From Ruegeria sp. PrR005 (lineage in GTDB: Bacteria > Pseudomonadota > Alphaproteobacteria > Rhodobacterales > Rhodobacteraceae), in contig NZ_JAAGOX010000053.1 of NCBI RefSeq assembly GCF_010500245.1, positions 1-64,000 on the forward strand: a stretch of 64,000 nucleotides of DNA. Reading direction: 5' to 3'. Below the pieces are notes generated by a model. The model saw only the letters and a list, made by a program, of their open reading frames with translations, had not been told where the DNA came from and searched no databases. Shown piece by piece: positions 54,259 to 63,240 of this stretch (position 1 is its first letter; every line of letters starts with the position of its first letter). A program made the translations under genes and the position numbers.

Positions 54259-55044
54259 TCAGCGCCCCTTCCAGACCGGGTCGCGTTTCTCGGCAAAGGC
54301 GCGGGCGCCTTCCAGCTGGTCCTCGGACGAATAGAGAACATCCACCGTGCGCAGCTGCCGTTTGGTGATCTTGTTCATCGTGTCCTGGAATTTGGCGTCC
54401 TCTGCCTCGCGCACGATTTCCTTGATCGCGGCATAGACCAGCGGCGGGCCACTGGCGAGCAGCCGCGCCAATTCCCAAGCGCGATCAAGGAGTTGTGCGG
54501 ATGGTACAATCTCGTTCACCAGCCCCCAGCGATGCGCCTCCTCGGCATCGAACCAGCGCCCGGTCAGCAAAAGCTCCATCGCGATATGGTAAGGGATACG
54601 CTTGGGCAGCTTGACGCTCGCCGCATCCGCCACCGTGCCCGAGCGGATTTCCGGCAAGGCAAAACTGGCATGATCCGCCGCCAAAATCATATCCGCCGAC
54701 AACGCCAACTCCAACCCGCCACCACATGCGATGCCGTTCACCGCAGCGATCACCGGCTTGTTCATATCGCGCATTTCCTGCAAGCCGCCAAAGCCGCCGA
54801 CACCATAGTCACCATCGACCGCGTCGCCATCAGCGGCGGCCTTTAAGTCCCAGCCAGGGCAGAAGAATTTCTCTCCACCGCCGGTGATGATCGCCACCCG
54901 AAGTTCAGGGTCGTCGCGGAACTCGCGGAACACCTCGCCCATGATCCGGCTGGTGGCCAGGTCAATCGCATTGGCCTTGGGCCGGTCCAGCGTGACTTCG
55001 AAGATGGCACCATCACGGCGGGTTTTCACGGGGTTGTCGCTCAT
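54259..55044 (-). CDS. caiD: Crotonase-family hydratase, carnitinyl-CoA dehydratase-like
   Basis: The 261 aa enoyl-CoA hydratase has the oxyanion-hole segments FFCPGWDLKAAADGD and NGIACGGGLELALSADMIL, with the catalytic Glu region in FALPEIRSGTVADAASVKLP. The WDLK replacing the usual DLK and the GTVADAAS stretch resemble CaiD, which hydrates crotonobetainyl-CoA to carnitinyl-CoA. The start is the ATG that overlaps the PfpI-type gene by one base. Assignment to carnitine is supported by the cluster content but not proven. Confidence 0.75.
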   Translation of the reverse strand: MSDNPVKTRRDGAIFEVTLDRPKANAIDLATSRIMGEVFREFRDDPELRVAIITGGGEKFFCPGWDLKAAADGDAVDGDYGVGGFGGLQEMRDMNKPVIAAVNGIACGGGLELALSADMILAADHASFALPEIRSGTVADAASVKLPKRIPYHIAMELLLTGRWFDAEEAHRWGLVNEIVPSAQLLDRAWELARLLASGPPLVYAAIKEIVREAEDAKFQDTMNKITKRQLRTVDVLYSSEDQLEGARAFAEKRDPVWKGR

Positions 55045-55649
55045 CACATCTTGTCCATTCTTGCAAAAGGGTCGTTCTCGGCGTCGCGGTTGGCGACATA
55101 CTCGGCCCAATGAGCCGCCTTATCCGCCGCCTCGGGCCCCAAGAGGCGCGCAAGCACATCAAGGCTCATGTCTATCCCCGCCGACACGCCTGACGATGTC
55201 AGAAACCGGCCATCGGCCACCCAGCGCGCCGAAGTACGCCATTCGACCTTGTCCGACTGGGACGCAACCCAGTCAAAAGCCAGCTTGTTGGTGGTGGCCG
55301 CCCGCCCGTCCAGCAGCCCGGCCCGCGCCAGCAGGGCCGATCCGGTGCAGACACTGGTGACCAGTTCGGCCCGCGCCGAGGCCGCGCAAAGCCAGTTCAA
55401 CAGCGCCGGATTGTCCACCTCGCGCCGGGTGCCGCGCCCGCCCGGCACCAACAGAAGGTCGTAATCCGCGCCATCAGCGAACACCCGATCCGGCATCACC
55501 GCCGGCCCGCCCGAGGCGCGCACCGGCGCGGCATGCTGGGCCACGGCCAGGATCTCGATCTGGTCGGGGAACATGGCGAACATTTCCAGCGGCCCGAAAT
55601 AGTCGAGCATCTCGAAGCCTTCAAACAGAACCGCTGCCAGTTTGCGCAT
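55044..55649 (-). CDS. DJ-1/PfpI family protein
   Basis: The 201 aa protein has the class I glutamine-amidotransferase-like fold, with the nucleophile elbow LVTSVCTGSALLARAGLLDG (Cys in SVCTG) and the acidic residue in FEGFEMLDYFGPLE. Such proteins act as hydratases (isonitrile), deglycases or unknown esterases. It is the same fold as the N-terminal half of the GlxA-type regulator encoded nearby, and it sits between the acyl-CoA synthetase and crotonase genes in one operon. Confidence 0.88.
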   Translation of the reverse strand: MRKLAAVLFEGFEMLDYFGPLEMFAMFPDQIEILAVAQHAAPVRASGGPAVMPDRVFADGADYDLLLVPGGRGTRREVDNPALLNWLCAASARAELVTSVCTGSALLARAGLLDGRAATTNKLAFDWVASQSDKVEWRTSARWVADGRFLTSSGVSAGIDMSLDVLARLLGPEAADKAAHWAEYVANRDAENDPFARMDKM

Positions 55650-55652
55650 CTC

Positions 55653-57668
55653 TCACCCCTGCCGGATCAGTGCATCCACCGCCACCGCCCGATCCGGTGT
55701 GGCGAGCAGTGGGTTGATCTCAACCTCGCCCAGCGTATCGGCATGAGCAAGCACATAGTCCTGCACCGCTCCGACCGCATCCAGAATGGCATCCATGTCA
55801 GCCCCCGGCTTGCCGCGATAACCCGCCAAGAGCGGCGCGATGCGCAACCGACCCAGTGCTGCGCGGATATCTTCGGGCGATGCGGGCACGAGAAGAGATA
55901 TCGTATCGCGCATCAACTCGGTCAGCACCCCACCGGCGCCCAGCGTCAGCACGAACCCATGTGCCGGGTCGCGGATAACCCCGATCAGCAGCTCGGCCAC
56001 CGCGTAGGTCACCATCTCCTCGACCAACACCTCAGGCGTGCCGATCTCGGCGGCGACCCGGGCCACATCTGCCGCCGCCACGCCCAATCGCACCGCCCCA
56101 TGTTCTGACTTGTGCGCAAGACCGGTACCCTTGACGGCAAAGGGGCCTTGCAAGCCCGCAAGCATCTGGTCGATTTCCCGCGACCCACTGGCGCTGAAGC
56201 TGCGGGGCACCACCAGCCCATGCGCCGACAATGCCGACTTGGCTTCGGCTTCACCAAGTGTACGCGCGGCTTCGCCGTGTCCGGGCATGCAAAGCGGCAC
56301 GGGATGCGGTGCCCGGATCGCGGCTGCCGCCTCGGCCGCCGCCAGGGCCTCGCGCAGGCCCATGAAGGGGACAACGCCGCCTGCCATCAACTCAGCCGCG
56401 ATGTCAGCGGGCATCAGTTCCGGCAGGGTCGCCACCACCGCAAAGGGTGCGCCTGTATCGGCGCGCACCTTGAGCGCCGCCTGTGTGGCACAGGTCCAGT
56501 CGGTCGGGTCTGTCACCGGATAGTCGACGATCGAAAAAGTCAGCGCCACACCGTCCCCGGTCATGCCAGCCCAGGCGGCGGCCATCGCATCGGTGTCGCG
56601 CCAGATATAGGTGTGGTAATCCAGCGGGTTATTGAGCGCCACCATCGGCCCAAGCGCCGAGCGCAACGCTTGCCTCTGTCGCGCTGTCAGCTTGGGAAAG
56701 CGCAAATTCATGCCGACTGACATGTCGGCAATCAGGCTCGCCTCGCCACCCGAACAGCTGATCGATGCGATGTCGGACCCGGCCAACGGACCGTAGCAGT
56801 GCAAGAGCTTCAACGTCTCCAGCAGATCGGGCAACGCACCCAGGCGCGGTATGCCAAGCCGGTCCAGCAGCGCCTGCGCACCTGCATCGCTGCCAGCCAG
56901 CGAGGCGGTGTGCGAGATCGTCGCCTGTTGCGCCTGTTCCGAGGCGCCGACCTTGAGTGCGACCAACGGCACGCCCTTGCGGTGCGCCTTGGCGGCCAGC
57001 GCCTCCCAATCGCGCAGGTTGCCGAACCCCTCGATATGCAGGCCAATGGCGGTGACGCGCGGATCATCCAGCAAACCGGCGGCAATCTGGGCCTGGCTGG
57101 TTTGCGCCATGTTCCCGCAGGTCACCACATAAGCGATGGGCAGGCCGCGTTGTTGCATGGTCAGGTTGATCGCGATGTTCGAACTTTGCGTCAGGATCGC
57201 CACACCGCGTTCAACCCGCCCGCAGCCATGCTGATCCGGCCACAAGAGCGCGCCATCGAGCGCATTGACGAACCCATAGCAATTGGGCCCCAGGATCGGC
57301 ATGTCGCCCGCCGCCGCCACCAACGCGGTTTGCAGATCGCCGCCGGTCTCGTCCTCGGCCAAAGCCTCGGAAAACCCACTGGCGAAACAGACGGCACCAC
57401 CCGCCCCCATCTCCGAGAGCAGCGATACCGCCTCGACCGTGGCATGGCGGTTGATGCCGATGAACGCCGCATCGGGCGCGGCCGGCAGATCCTCCAGCCG
57501 GGCAAAGGCCGGATACCCCTCGACCTCCGCCGCCTTGGGGTGCACAGGCCAGATCGCACCGTCATAGCCCATGCGCCGACATTGCACGATCACCTGACGG
57601 CACCATGCGCCGCCGCCGATTACCGCGATCGACCGCGGCTGGAACAACCGCGCCAAACCTTTGGTCAT
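55653..57668 (-). CDS. NDP-forming acyl-CoA synthetase (acetate-CoA ligase family)
   Basis: The 671 aa protein combines a CoA-binding Rossmann domain (IAVIGGGAWCRQVIVQCRRMG), succinyl-CoA ligase-like domains with the phosphohistidine segment ATISHTASLAGSDA, and a C-terminal ATP-grasp part (FAVKGTGLAHKSEHGAVRLG, LVEEMV, GEVEINPLL). It activates an acid to its CoA ester with ATP giving ADP and phosphate. The ATG at 57668 has AGGGG before it. A longer frame reads through the dispersed repeat upstream and offers a GTG seven codons earlier. The substrate is probably a betaine-type acid (inference from neighbours). Confidence 0.88.
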   Translation of the reverse strand: MTKGLARLFQPRSIAVIGGGAWCRQVIVQCRRMGYDGAIWPVHPKAAEVEGYPAFARLEDLPAAPDAAFIGINRHATVEAVSLLSEMGAGGAVCFASGFSEALAEDETGGDLQTALVAAAGDMPILGPNCYGFVNALDGALLWPDQHGCGRVERGVAILTQSSNIAINLTMQQRGLPIAYVVTCGNMAQTSQAQIAAGLLDDPRVTAIGLHIEGFGNLRDWEALAAKAHRKGVPLVALKVGASEQAQQATISHTASLAGSDAGAQALLDRLGIPRLGALPDLLETLKLLHCYGPLAGSDIASISCSGGEASLIADMSVGMNLRFPKLTARQRQALRSALGPMVALNNPLDYHTYIWRDTDAMAAAWAGMTGDGVALTFSIVDYPVTDPTDWTCATQAALKVRADTGAPFAVVATLPELMPADIAAELMAGGVVPFMGLREALAAAEAAAAIRAPHPVPLCMPGHGEAARTLGEAEAKSALSAHGLVVPRSFSASGSREIDQMLAGLQGPFAVKGTGLAHKSEHGAVRLGVAAADVARVAAEIGTPEVLVEEMVTYAVAELLIGVIRDPAHGFVLTLGAGGVLTELMRDTISLLVPASPEDIRAALGRLRIAPLLAGYRGKPGADMDAILDAVGAVQDYVLAHADTLGEVEINPLLATPDRAVAVDALIRQG

Positions 57669-57683
57669 GACAGTCCCCTGCCC

Positions 57684-57716
57684 TTTCACTTTACTGAAAA
57701 TACTCCCGCCGGAGGC
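57684..57716 (-). repeat. 33 bp dispersed repeat, copy 2
   Basis: On the minus strand the element reads GCCTCCGGC, G, GGAGTATTT, TCAG, T, then AAAGTGAAA, 29 of 33 bases identical to the copy before nirN. It begins three bases after the acyl-CoA dehydrogenase stop. Its GTG is in frame with the ATG of the next gene, as in copy 1. Confidence 0.7.
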
Positions 57717-57717
57717 A

Positions 57718-58878
57718 TCACGCCCCCAACGGGCGCAGCAGGTCACGGCTGATGATATGGCGCTGAATCTCGCTGGTCCCGTCCCAGATCCGTTCGACCC
57801 GCGCATCGCGCCAGAACCGTTCGATCGGGAAATCGTCCATCAGGCCCATACCGCCGAAGATCTGCAATGTCGTATCGGTGACCCGCGCCAGCATTTCGCT
57901 GGCATAGACCTTGGCGCTGGCGATCTCGCGGTTGGCTGGCAGTCCCTGGTCCAACCGCCAGGCACCGGCAAGGGTCAGCCAGTCGGCGGCGTCGATCTCG
58001 GTGATCATGTCGGCAATCTGGAAACCCACGCCCTGGAACTTGCCGATCTCCTGTCCAAACTGCTTGCGCTCGGCGGCGTAGTTCAGGGCATAGTCAAAAC
58101 AGCGACGTGCGCGACCGACGCAGAAGGCCGCAACCGTCAGCCGCGTGGCATAGAGCCATTCGTTCATCACGGCGAATCCGCCATCCACCTCGCCCAGCAC
58201 CTGTGCGTCCGACAGGCGGCAGTCGTCAAAGCTGAGAATGCAGTTCTTGTAGCCCTTGTGGCTGACCGAGTTGTAGCCGTTCCGCACGGTGAAGCCCGGC
58301 GTGCCGCGGTCGACCAAAAAGGCGGTGATCCGCTTCTTTGGTCCTTTCGGAGTCTCATCCACACCAGTGGCGACAAAGACGATAAAGAAATCCGCGTGTT
58401 CGGCGCCCGAGATGAAATGTTTGGTGCCATTGACCACCCAGTCGCCGCCCTTGCGCACCGCTTGGCATTTCATGCCGCGCACATCCGATCCCGCGTCGGG
58501 CTCGGTCATCGCAAGCGCATCCATCCGCTCGCCGCGCACGGCGGGCAACAAATAGCGTTCGCGCTGCTCGGCATTGCAGGCCATCAGGATGTTCTGTGGC
58601 CTGCCAAAGAAATGCGTGAGCGCCATGGAGCCGCGCCCCAGCTCGCGCTCGACCAAAGTGAAATCCAGGTGGCTGAGACCCGCGCCGCCGACCTCTTCGG
58701 GGAAGTTGCAGGCATAAAAGCCCAGGTCGATGACCTTGCGCTTGATCTCTTCGCCAAGTTCATGGGGTACTTGGCCGGTGCGCTCTACTTCAGCCTCGTG
58801 GGGATAGATCTCGTTCTCCACAAAACTGCGGACAGTGGAGACGATCATCTCCTGTTCTTCGGTCAGGCCAAAATGCAT
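57718..58878 (-). CDS. Acyl-CoA dehydrogenase
   Basis: The 386 aa flavoprotein has the ACAD signatures DALAMTEPDAGSDVRGMKC, WVVNGTKHFISGAEHADFF, QFGQEIGKFQGVGFQIADM and QIFGGMGLMDDFPIERFWRD with a C-terminal RIWDGTSEIQRHIISRDLL. The catalytic Glu lies in the ARVERIWDGTSEIQ region. It oxidises an acyl-CoA at alpha-beta. With the CoA synthetase and CaiD-like hydratase, it fits a route such as gamma-butyrobetaine to crotonobetaine to carnitine at CoA level. Confidence 0.9.
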   Translation of the reverse strand: MHFGLTEEQEMIVSTVRSFVENEIYPHEAEVERTGQVPHELGEEIKRKVIDLGFYACNFPEEVGGAGLSHLDFTLVERELGRGSMALTHFFGRPQNILMACNAEQRERYLLPAVRGERMDALAMTEPDAGSDVRGMKCQAVRKGGDWVVNGTKHFISGAEHADFFIVFVATGVDETPKGPKKRITAFLVDRGTPGFTVRNGYNSVSHKGYKNCILSFDDCRLSDAQVLGEVDGGFAVMNEWLYATRLTVAAFCVGRARRCFDYALNYAAERKQFGQEIGKFQGVGFQIADMITEIDAADWLTLAGAWRLDQGLPANREIASAKVYASEMLARVTDTTLQIFGGMGLMDDFPIERFWRDARVERIWDGTSEIQRHIISRDLLRPLGA

Positions 58879-58958
58879 GGCGCACGCTCCCTCATGCGAA
58901 TTCCGTTACAGGAAATCCGGGCTTGCGGGGTCATGTCGTGCTGATTTAGACACCAATC

Positions 58959-59927
58959 ATGCAAAGTTCACCCAAAATTCACGCGCAGACCGAAACCATC
59001 GACTTTCTTTTGTTCGACGCGTTTTCCAACCATTGCCTGGCCAACACGGTCGAGCCGCTGAGGGCGGCAAACACTTTGTCTCGCCGCCCGCTTTATGCCT
59101 GGCGCTTTCTGACACTCGACGGCGCGCCGGTGCACAGTTCGTCCGGCATGCAGGTTTCGCCGCACGAACGGCTGGACCAGGGGCGTGGGTCCATGTTGGT
59201 CGTCATGCCGTCTTATGGCTTTCGCGGGCATGAAGGCTGGCGCACCGTGCGTGCCCTGACGTCTGCCGCGAAACGCTATTCGGTTCTGGCGGGGCTGGAC
59301 ACCGGCAGCTGGCTGCTGGCGCGCGCCGGTCTTCTGGACGGGCACCGCGCCACGATCCATTGGGAAGAGCTTTCGAGTTTTGCGGAAACCTTTCCGCAGG
59401 TTCAGACGCTGCGCGAGCGGTTTGTCATCGACGGGCCCCGGATCACCTGCTCGGGCGCGATGGCGGCCTTTGACCTTGTGATGCATCTGATCGGACAGGA
59501 TCATGGGCAGTTGCTGGCACTGGAGGTTGCCCAACTCTTCATGACCCGGGATTCGGCCCGGTCACATGGCGCGCCAGCGGGGATCGGCCGCCGGTCGGTG
59601 AACAAGGCGGTGATGGCCATGCAGGACAACCTGGAACGGCCCTTGTCCATCGCCCAGATCGCGCGCCAGGTCGGTTGCACCCAAAAGACACTCGAAGCGC
59701 GGATGATGGCCGAGCTCAAGGCCACGCCACAAACCGTCTACCGCAGGCTGCGACTGAATCTTGCGCGCAAGCTGGTCACCGAAACGGATCAGCCGGTGTC
59801 CGAAATCGCCGGGCGCTGCGGTTATGAAAACGCCAGCGCCATGACACGGGCTTTTCGTGCAGAGTTCGGTCACCCCCCGCGCGTGTTGCGGAACGGGGAT
59901 CAGATCGCCGCTGTCCAGACCCGGTAA
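58959..59927 (+). CDS. GlxA-family transcriptional regulator (AraC type with DJ-1-like domain)
   Basis: The 322 aa protein has an N-terminal DJ-1/PfpI-like sensing domain (FLLFDAFSNHCLANTVEPLRAA; the nucleophile position reads LDTGSWLLARAGLLDG, Cys replaced, so no enzyme) and two C-terminal AraC helix-turn-helices (LSIAQIARQVGCTQKTLEARM and PVSEIAGRCGYENASAMTRAF). Regulators of this form control carnitine and glycine betaine use (CdhR, GbdR). It is divergent from the acyl-CoA gene cluster with an 80 bp gap. It overlaps the convergent neighbour by 28 bases. Confidence 0.92.
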   Translation: MQSSPKIHAQTETIDFLLFDAFSNHCLANTVEPLRAANTLSRRPLYAWRFLTLDGAPVHSSSGMQVSPHERLDQGRGSMLVVMPSYGFRGHEGWRTVRALTSAAKRYSVLAGLDTGSWLLARAGLLDGHRATIHWEELSSFAETFPQVQTLRERFVIDGPRITCSGAMAAFDLVMHLIGQDHGQLLALEVAQLFMTRDSARSHGAPAGIGRRSVNKAVMAMQDNLERPLSIAQIARQVGCTQKTLEARMMAELKATPQTVYRRLRLNLARKLVTETDQPVSEIAGRCGYENASAMTRAFRAEFGHPPRVLRNGDQIAAVQTR

Positions 59928-60964
59928 CGCCCCTGCCCGGTCATCTCCCGGATCAGACCCCGGCGGGTGAACAGATCAAGATTGCGTTGCACGGCGGCGC
60001 GCGACGCGCCCGACTTCGCTTCGGCCAAAGGCGCGGTTACCATGGGCCAGGCCGCCATGACCGACACAAGGGCTGGAGGTGTCCGCCCACTCAGGTCAGC
60101 CGTCGCGGTTTCCGCCCGGGTGCGCCAGGCCGCGATCCGCTCCAGATGCAATAGCGCTGCAACAACCGCCTGTGTGGAGCCGCGCAGCCAGGCGCCCAGT
60201 TTCTGGTCCGGGTCGCCAATGCCGCGCAAGGCGCCGGGCCCGGACAGCGCCACTGGCAGGAACGGGGCCGCTCCGCGCCCCATGCTGGCCCCGTGGCGCG
60301 CAGCCAGAACCACCGCCTCGACCGCGGTCGACCGGCCTTGGCCAAGCGCCATCCAGCTGTGGAACATCATCGCGGCCCGCGTTGCCGGGTGCAGGGTCAC
60401 CGCGCCGTCCATCACTTCGGCAAGATCGGCGATGGCGTCCGGGATCGCATCCCCGTCAGCACCACCCCGGCCCAAAAAATCGGACAGACCGCCCAGCCAG
60501 CCGCCCGCATCGGGCGCTGGCCCGCCACTCAACCTGCGCACCGCCCATCCGGCGCGGGCCAATGCCTGGGTGTCGTCAGAAGTTGCGCTCAGACGCAACC
60601 CGGTCCAGAGCGCGAGGCGCTCGGCGCTGATCCGGTCGCCCGCCCACCAGCCGAGATCGGCGACCTCAAGCAAGGCCAGCCTGTGGGCCCATTCCGCAGG
60701 ACCGGCGCGCAAACGTTCCTCCAGCGCGCCAAAGTGGTACGCGAGATCCGCCATTTCACCGGAATACCCGGCCTGTGCCGACCGCCAATCAACCGGATCG
60801 AACAAGGGCCGTGCTGCCGCCCGCGGGGTCGGAAACAGTGGATCCAGCGCGTCGTCATCGTCGGGACCGGGCAAAAACCACAGATCCGATTCCGCGACCG
60901 GATCGCTGTCATACGGCCCTTCGGGGTCGATGTCGGGCAAAGACGTGCCGGAATGCGGTTTCAT
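59900..60964 (-). CDS. Helix-turn-helix protein related to the RHE_PE00001/DUF1612 group
   Basis: The 354 aa soluble, Ala/Arg-rich protein starts with an acidic Pro/Asp-rich 45 residues (DPEGPYDSDPVAESDLWFLP). The middle is helical with YHFGALEERLRAGPAEWAHR and WWAGDRISAERLALWTGLRL, resembling the segment in RHE_PE00001-type proteins where a ligand domain precedes a winged helix. The C-terminus SRAAVQRNLDLFTRRGLIREMTGQGRYRVW is a clear winged helix-turn-helix. It may be a regulator. The family call is from memory, with moderate certainty. Confidence 0.6.
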   Translation of the reverse strand: MKPHSGTSLPDIDPEGPYDSDPVAESDLWFLPGPDDDDALDPLFPTPRAAARPLFDPVDWRSAQAGYSGEMADLAYHFGALEERLRAGPAEWAHRLALLEVADLGWWAGDRISAERLALWTGLRLSATSDDTQALARAGWAVRRLSGGPAPDAGGWLGGLSDFLGRGGADGDAIPDAIADLAEVMDGAVTLHPATRAAMMFHSWMALGQGRSTAVEAVVLAARHGASMGRGAAPFLPVALSGPGALRGIGDPDQKLGAWLRGSTQAVVAALLHLERIAAWRTRAETATADLSGRTPPALVSVMAAWPMVTAPLAEAKSGASRAAVQRNLDLFTRRGLIREMTGQGRYRVWTAAI

Positions 60965-61006
60965 CGGGCCATCATAACGCGGCGCGCCGGAACCGGATAC
61001 CGTTTG

Positions 61007-61960
61007 TCACCCACGCCGGGCTTGTTGTTCGGCCCGGTTCTGCGCCACCAGCTCCTTGTAAAGCGTGCGGATGCGCATCATCACCGGCCCGGCCTTGCCA
61101 GTGCCGATGGGCTTGCCATCAATCGAGGCGACCGGAGTCTGGGCGCCGAAAGTGCCAGTCAGAAACGCTTCGTCGGCGCCATAGGCCTCGTAGAGGGAGA
61201 AGTTCTTCTCCAACACCGGGATGCCGTTGTCGCGGCAGAGGTCGATCACCTTTTGCCGGGTCACCCCATTCATGCAGTAATCCCCGGTCGAGGTCCAAAC
61301 CTCGCCCCGCCGCACAATGAAGAAGTTGCAGGCATTGGTCGTGTTCACGAACCCGTGCGGATCCAGCATCAGCGCCTCATCCGCACCGGCCTGCTCAGCC
61401 TGCAAGCAGGCGATCACGCAGTTCAGCTTGGAATGGCTGTTGAACTTGGGGTCCTGGCTGTGCGGCAAGCCACGCACCTGCGGCACCGAGGCAAGCCGGA
61501 TACCGCGCCGCTGCACATCCTCGGACGGGCGCGAATGCTCGACGATCGCAACAATCGTCGGTCCCCATTTCGACAGACCGGGATGCTGGAACGGTTTGGC
61601 CTTGCGTCCGCGCGTGATCATCAGGCGGCAATGGGCGTCGCTGGTCATGCCATTGGCCGCCGCCGTCCGGTCAAGAATTCCGCGGATTTCCTCGGGCGTC
61701 TTGCCGATATCCAGCGACACCGCCTTGCACGAGTTGAACAGCCTGTCCATGTGTTCGTCGAAAAAGGCCCATTCCCCATCATAGAGCCGCATGCCCTCCC
61801 ACATGCCGTCGCCCAGCATGAAACCGCTGTCATAGACTGAAACCTTGGCTTCGTCCTTGTGGACCAGTTCGCCGTCAACATAGATCAGGATATCGCGGTT
61901 GCGGGCGTCTTCCTCGGCGTCATGGGTTGTCTTGCCGGGGGCTTGGGCATCGGTGGTCAT
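61007..61960 (-). CDS. Class IV PLP-dependent aminotransferase
   Basis: The 317 aa protein belongs to the branched-chain/D-amino-acid aminotransferase fold. It shows the N-terminal VSVYDSGFMLGDGMWEGMRLYDGE, the lysine region PKFNSHSKLNCVIACLQAEQAGADEALMLD (Schiff-base Lys, in two segments), TNACNFFIVRRGEVWT and LTGTFGAQTPVASIDGKPIG. The FVNTTNACNFF variation and the GMWEGMR pattern suggest a D-amino-acid or omega-type enzyme rather than IlvE, but the substrate is open. It is monocistronic and divergent from coxC. Confidence 0.85.
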   Translation of the reverse strand: MTTDAQAPGKTTHDAEEDARNRDILIYVDGELVHKDEAKVSVYDSGFMLGDGMWEGMRLYDGEWAFFDEHMDRLFNSCKAVSLDIGKTPEEIRGILDRTAAANGMTSDAHCRLMITRGRKAKPFQHPGLSKWGPTIVAIVEHSRPSEDVQRRGIRLASVPQVRGLPHSQDPKFNSHSKLNCVIACLQAEQAGADEALMLDPHGFVNTTNACNFFIVRRGEVWTSTGDYCMNGVTRQKVIDLCRDNGIPVLEKNFSLYEAYGADEAFLTGTFGAQTPVASIDGKPIGTGKAGPVMMRIRTLYKELVAQNRAEQQARRG

Positions 61961-62112
61961 CTGTCATCCTGCTGGCTGGTCGCGGCAGAGCTTAGGATCA
62001 GGCCCGCCGATCCGCAATGGCATGAAGTGGCACTCGCCGAATTTGCAGTTCGCGCTTTCGCCGCTACAAATTAGGATGACGTCAAAACAAAACCCAAAGC
62101 GCAACCGCGGAC

Positions 62113-63228
62113 ATGCAGATACTCGACTACACGCATAACTTCTGGCTGGTGGCCGCATCGCTGTGCGTGGCGATGATCGCGGGTTTCACCGGGCTGTCGC
62201 TGACTCAGGGGCTGTCCAAGCGCAGCGTCAATCAGCGCAAGCTTGCGATTTCAATGGCTGCGATCGCGTTGGGTGGAGGCATCTGGTCGATGCATTTCGT
62301 GGCCATGCTGGGCCTGCAACTGCCGATACAGTTCTACTTTGACGCGACCGTCACGCTGATTTCGGCGCTGGTGGCCATTTTGGTGGTGGGTATTGCGCTG
62401 CTGCTCTTGCATTTCCGCCCGCGCACCCCCGCCGTTTTGGCGGGCGCCGGCATCATCGTGGGTCTCGGCATCATTGCGATGCATTATATCGGCATGGCCG
62501 GGTTGCAGCTGTGCAGACCCTTGTATTCGCCCGGAGGCATCACGCTGGCCGTGATCGGGTCTTGCGTGCTCAACATGGCGGCGTTCTGGATCGCTTACGG
62601 TCAGCGCAGTCACCGCAACATCCTGCTGGGCACCGTATGTTTCGGCAGCGCCGTTTTCATTGTTCATTTCGTGGCGATCTGGGGCACGTCGTTTGTCGCC
62701 ATCGGCGCCGAAGGCGACGTCGGCCCGATGATCGGCAAAGAGGTCCTTGCCATCGGTGTGGTCCTCTCCAGCTTTGTGCTCTGCGCGGCATTCCTGTTGA
62801 CGGGCATTTCCTTTGTGACACCTGCGCAACCCAAGCCCGAGACGGAAGCCCCCGTTCCACAAGAGTTGCCCGTAAAGAAGCCAGTCGAACCCAAGTTCGC
62901 CCGCCAGATCCCCTATGAACAGGATGGTCGCACGCATTTCTTCGATGCAAATTCCGTCGCCGCCATTCGGGCCGAGGGGCATTACACCCATATCTACGCA
63001 CAAGGGCGCAGATACTTCTGTGTCTGGTCCATCACCGAGGCCGAACGCCGGCTTGATCCCGCGACCTTTACCAAGACCCACCGCAGCTACCTGGTCAATC
63101 CCGCATTTGTCGAAAGCTTCGAGCGGCTAAAGGATAACGGCATCTGTCATATGAACTTGCCCGGCCTGCCGCGCGTGCCGGTCAGCCGGGCGCGGCTGAA
63201 GGCGGTGCGCGAGGTTCTTGGCGTCTGA
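62113..63228 (+). CDS. coxC: MHYT-LytTR membrane regulator, CoxC-like
   Basis: The 371 aa protein has seven N-terminal membrane segments with the three MHYT repeats GGIWSMHFVAML, GIIAMHYIGMAGL and FIVHFVAIWGT, whose Met/His residues are thought to bind a metal and sense CO, O2 or NO. After a Pro-rich linker a LytTR DNA-binding domain follows (about 260-371; VAAIRAEGHYTHIYAQGRRY, FTKTHRSYLVNPAFVESFER). This architecture is that of CoxC/CoxH of CO-oxidising bacteria, and coxM follows. It probably binds the phased repeats in the gap behind it. Confidence 0.88.
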   Translation: MQILDYTHNFWLVAASLCVAMIAGFTGLSLTQGLSKRSVNQRKLAISMAAIALGGGIWSMHFVAMLGLQLPIQFYFDATVTLISALVAILVVGIALLLLHFRPRTPAVLAGAGIIVGLGIIAMHYIGMAGLQLCRPLYSPGGITLAVIGSCVLNMAAFWIAYGQRSHRNILLGTVCFGSAVFIVHFVAIWGTSFVAIGAEGDVGPMIGKEVLAIGVVLSSFVLCAAFLLTGISFVTPAQPKPETEAPVPQELPVKKPVEPKFARQIPYEQDGRTHFFDANSVAAIRAEGHYTHIYAQGRRYFCVWSITEAERRLDPATFTKTHRSYLVNPAFVESFERLKDNGICHMNLPGLPRVPVSRARLKAVREVLGV

Positions 63229-63240
63229 CCGCGTGCGGCA

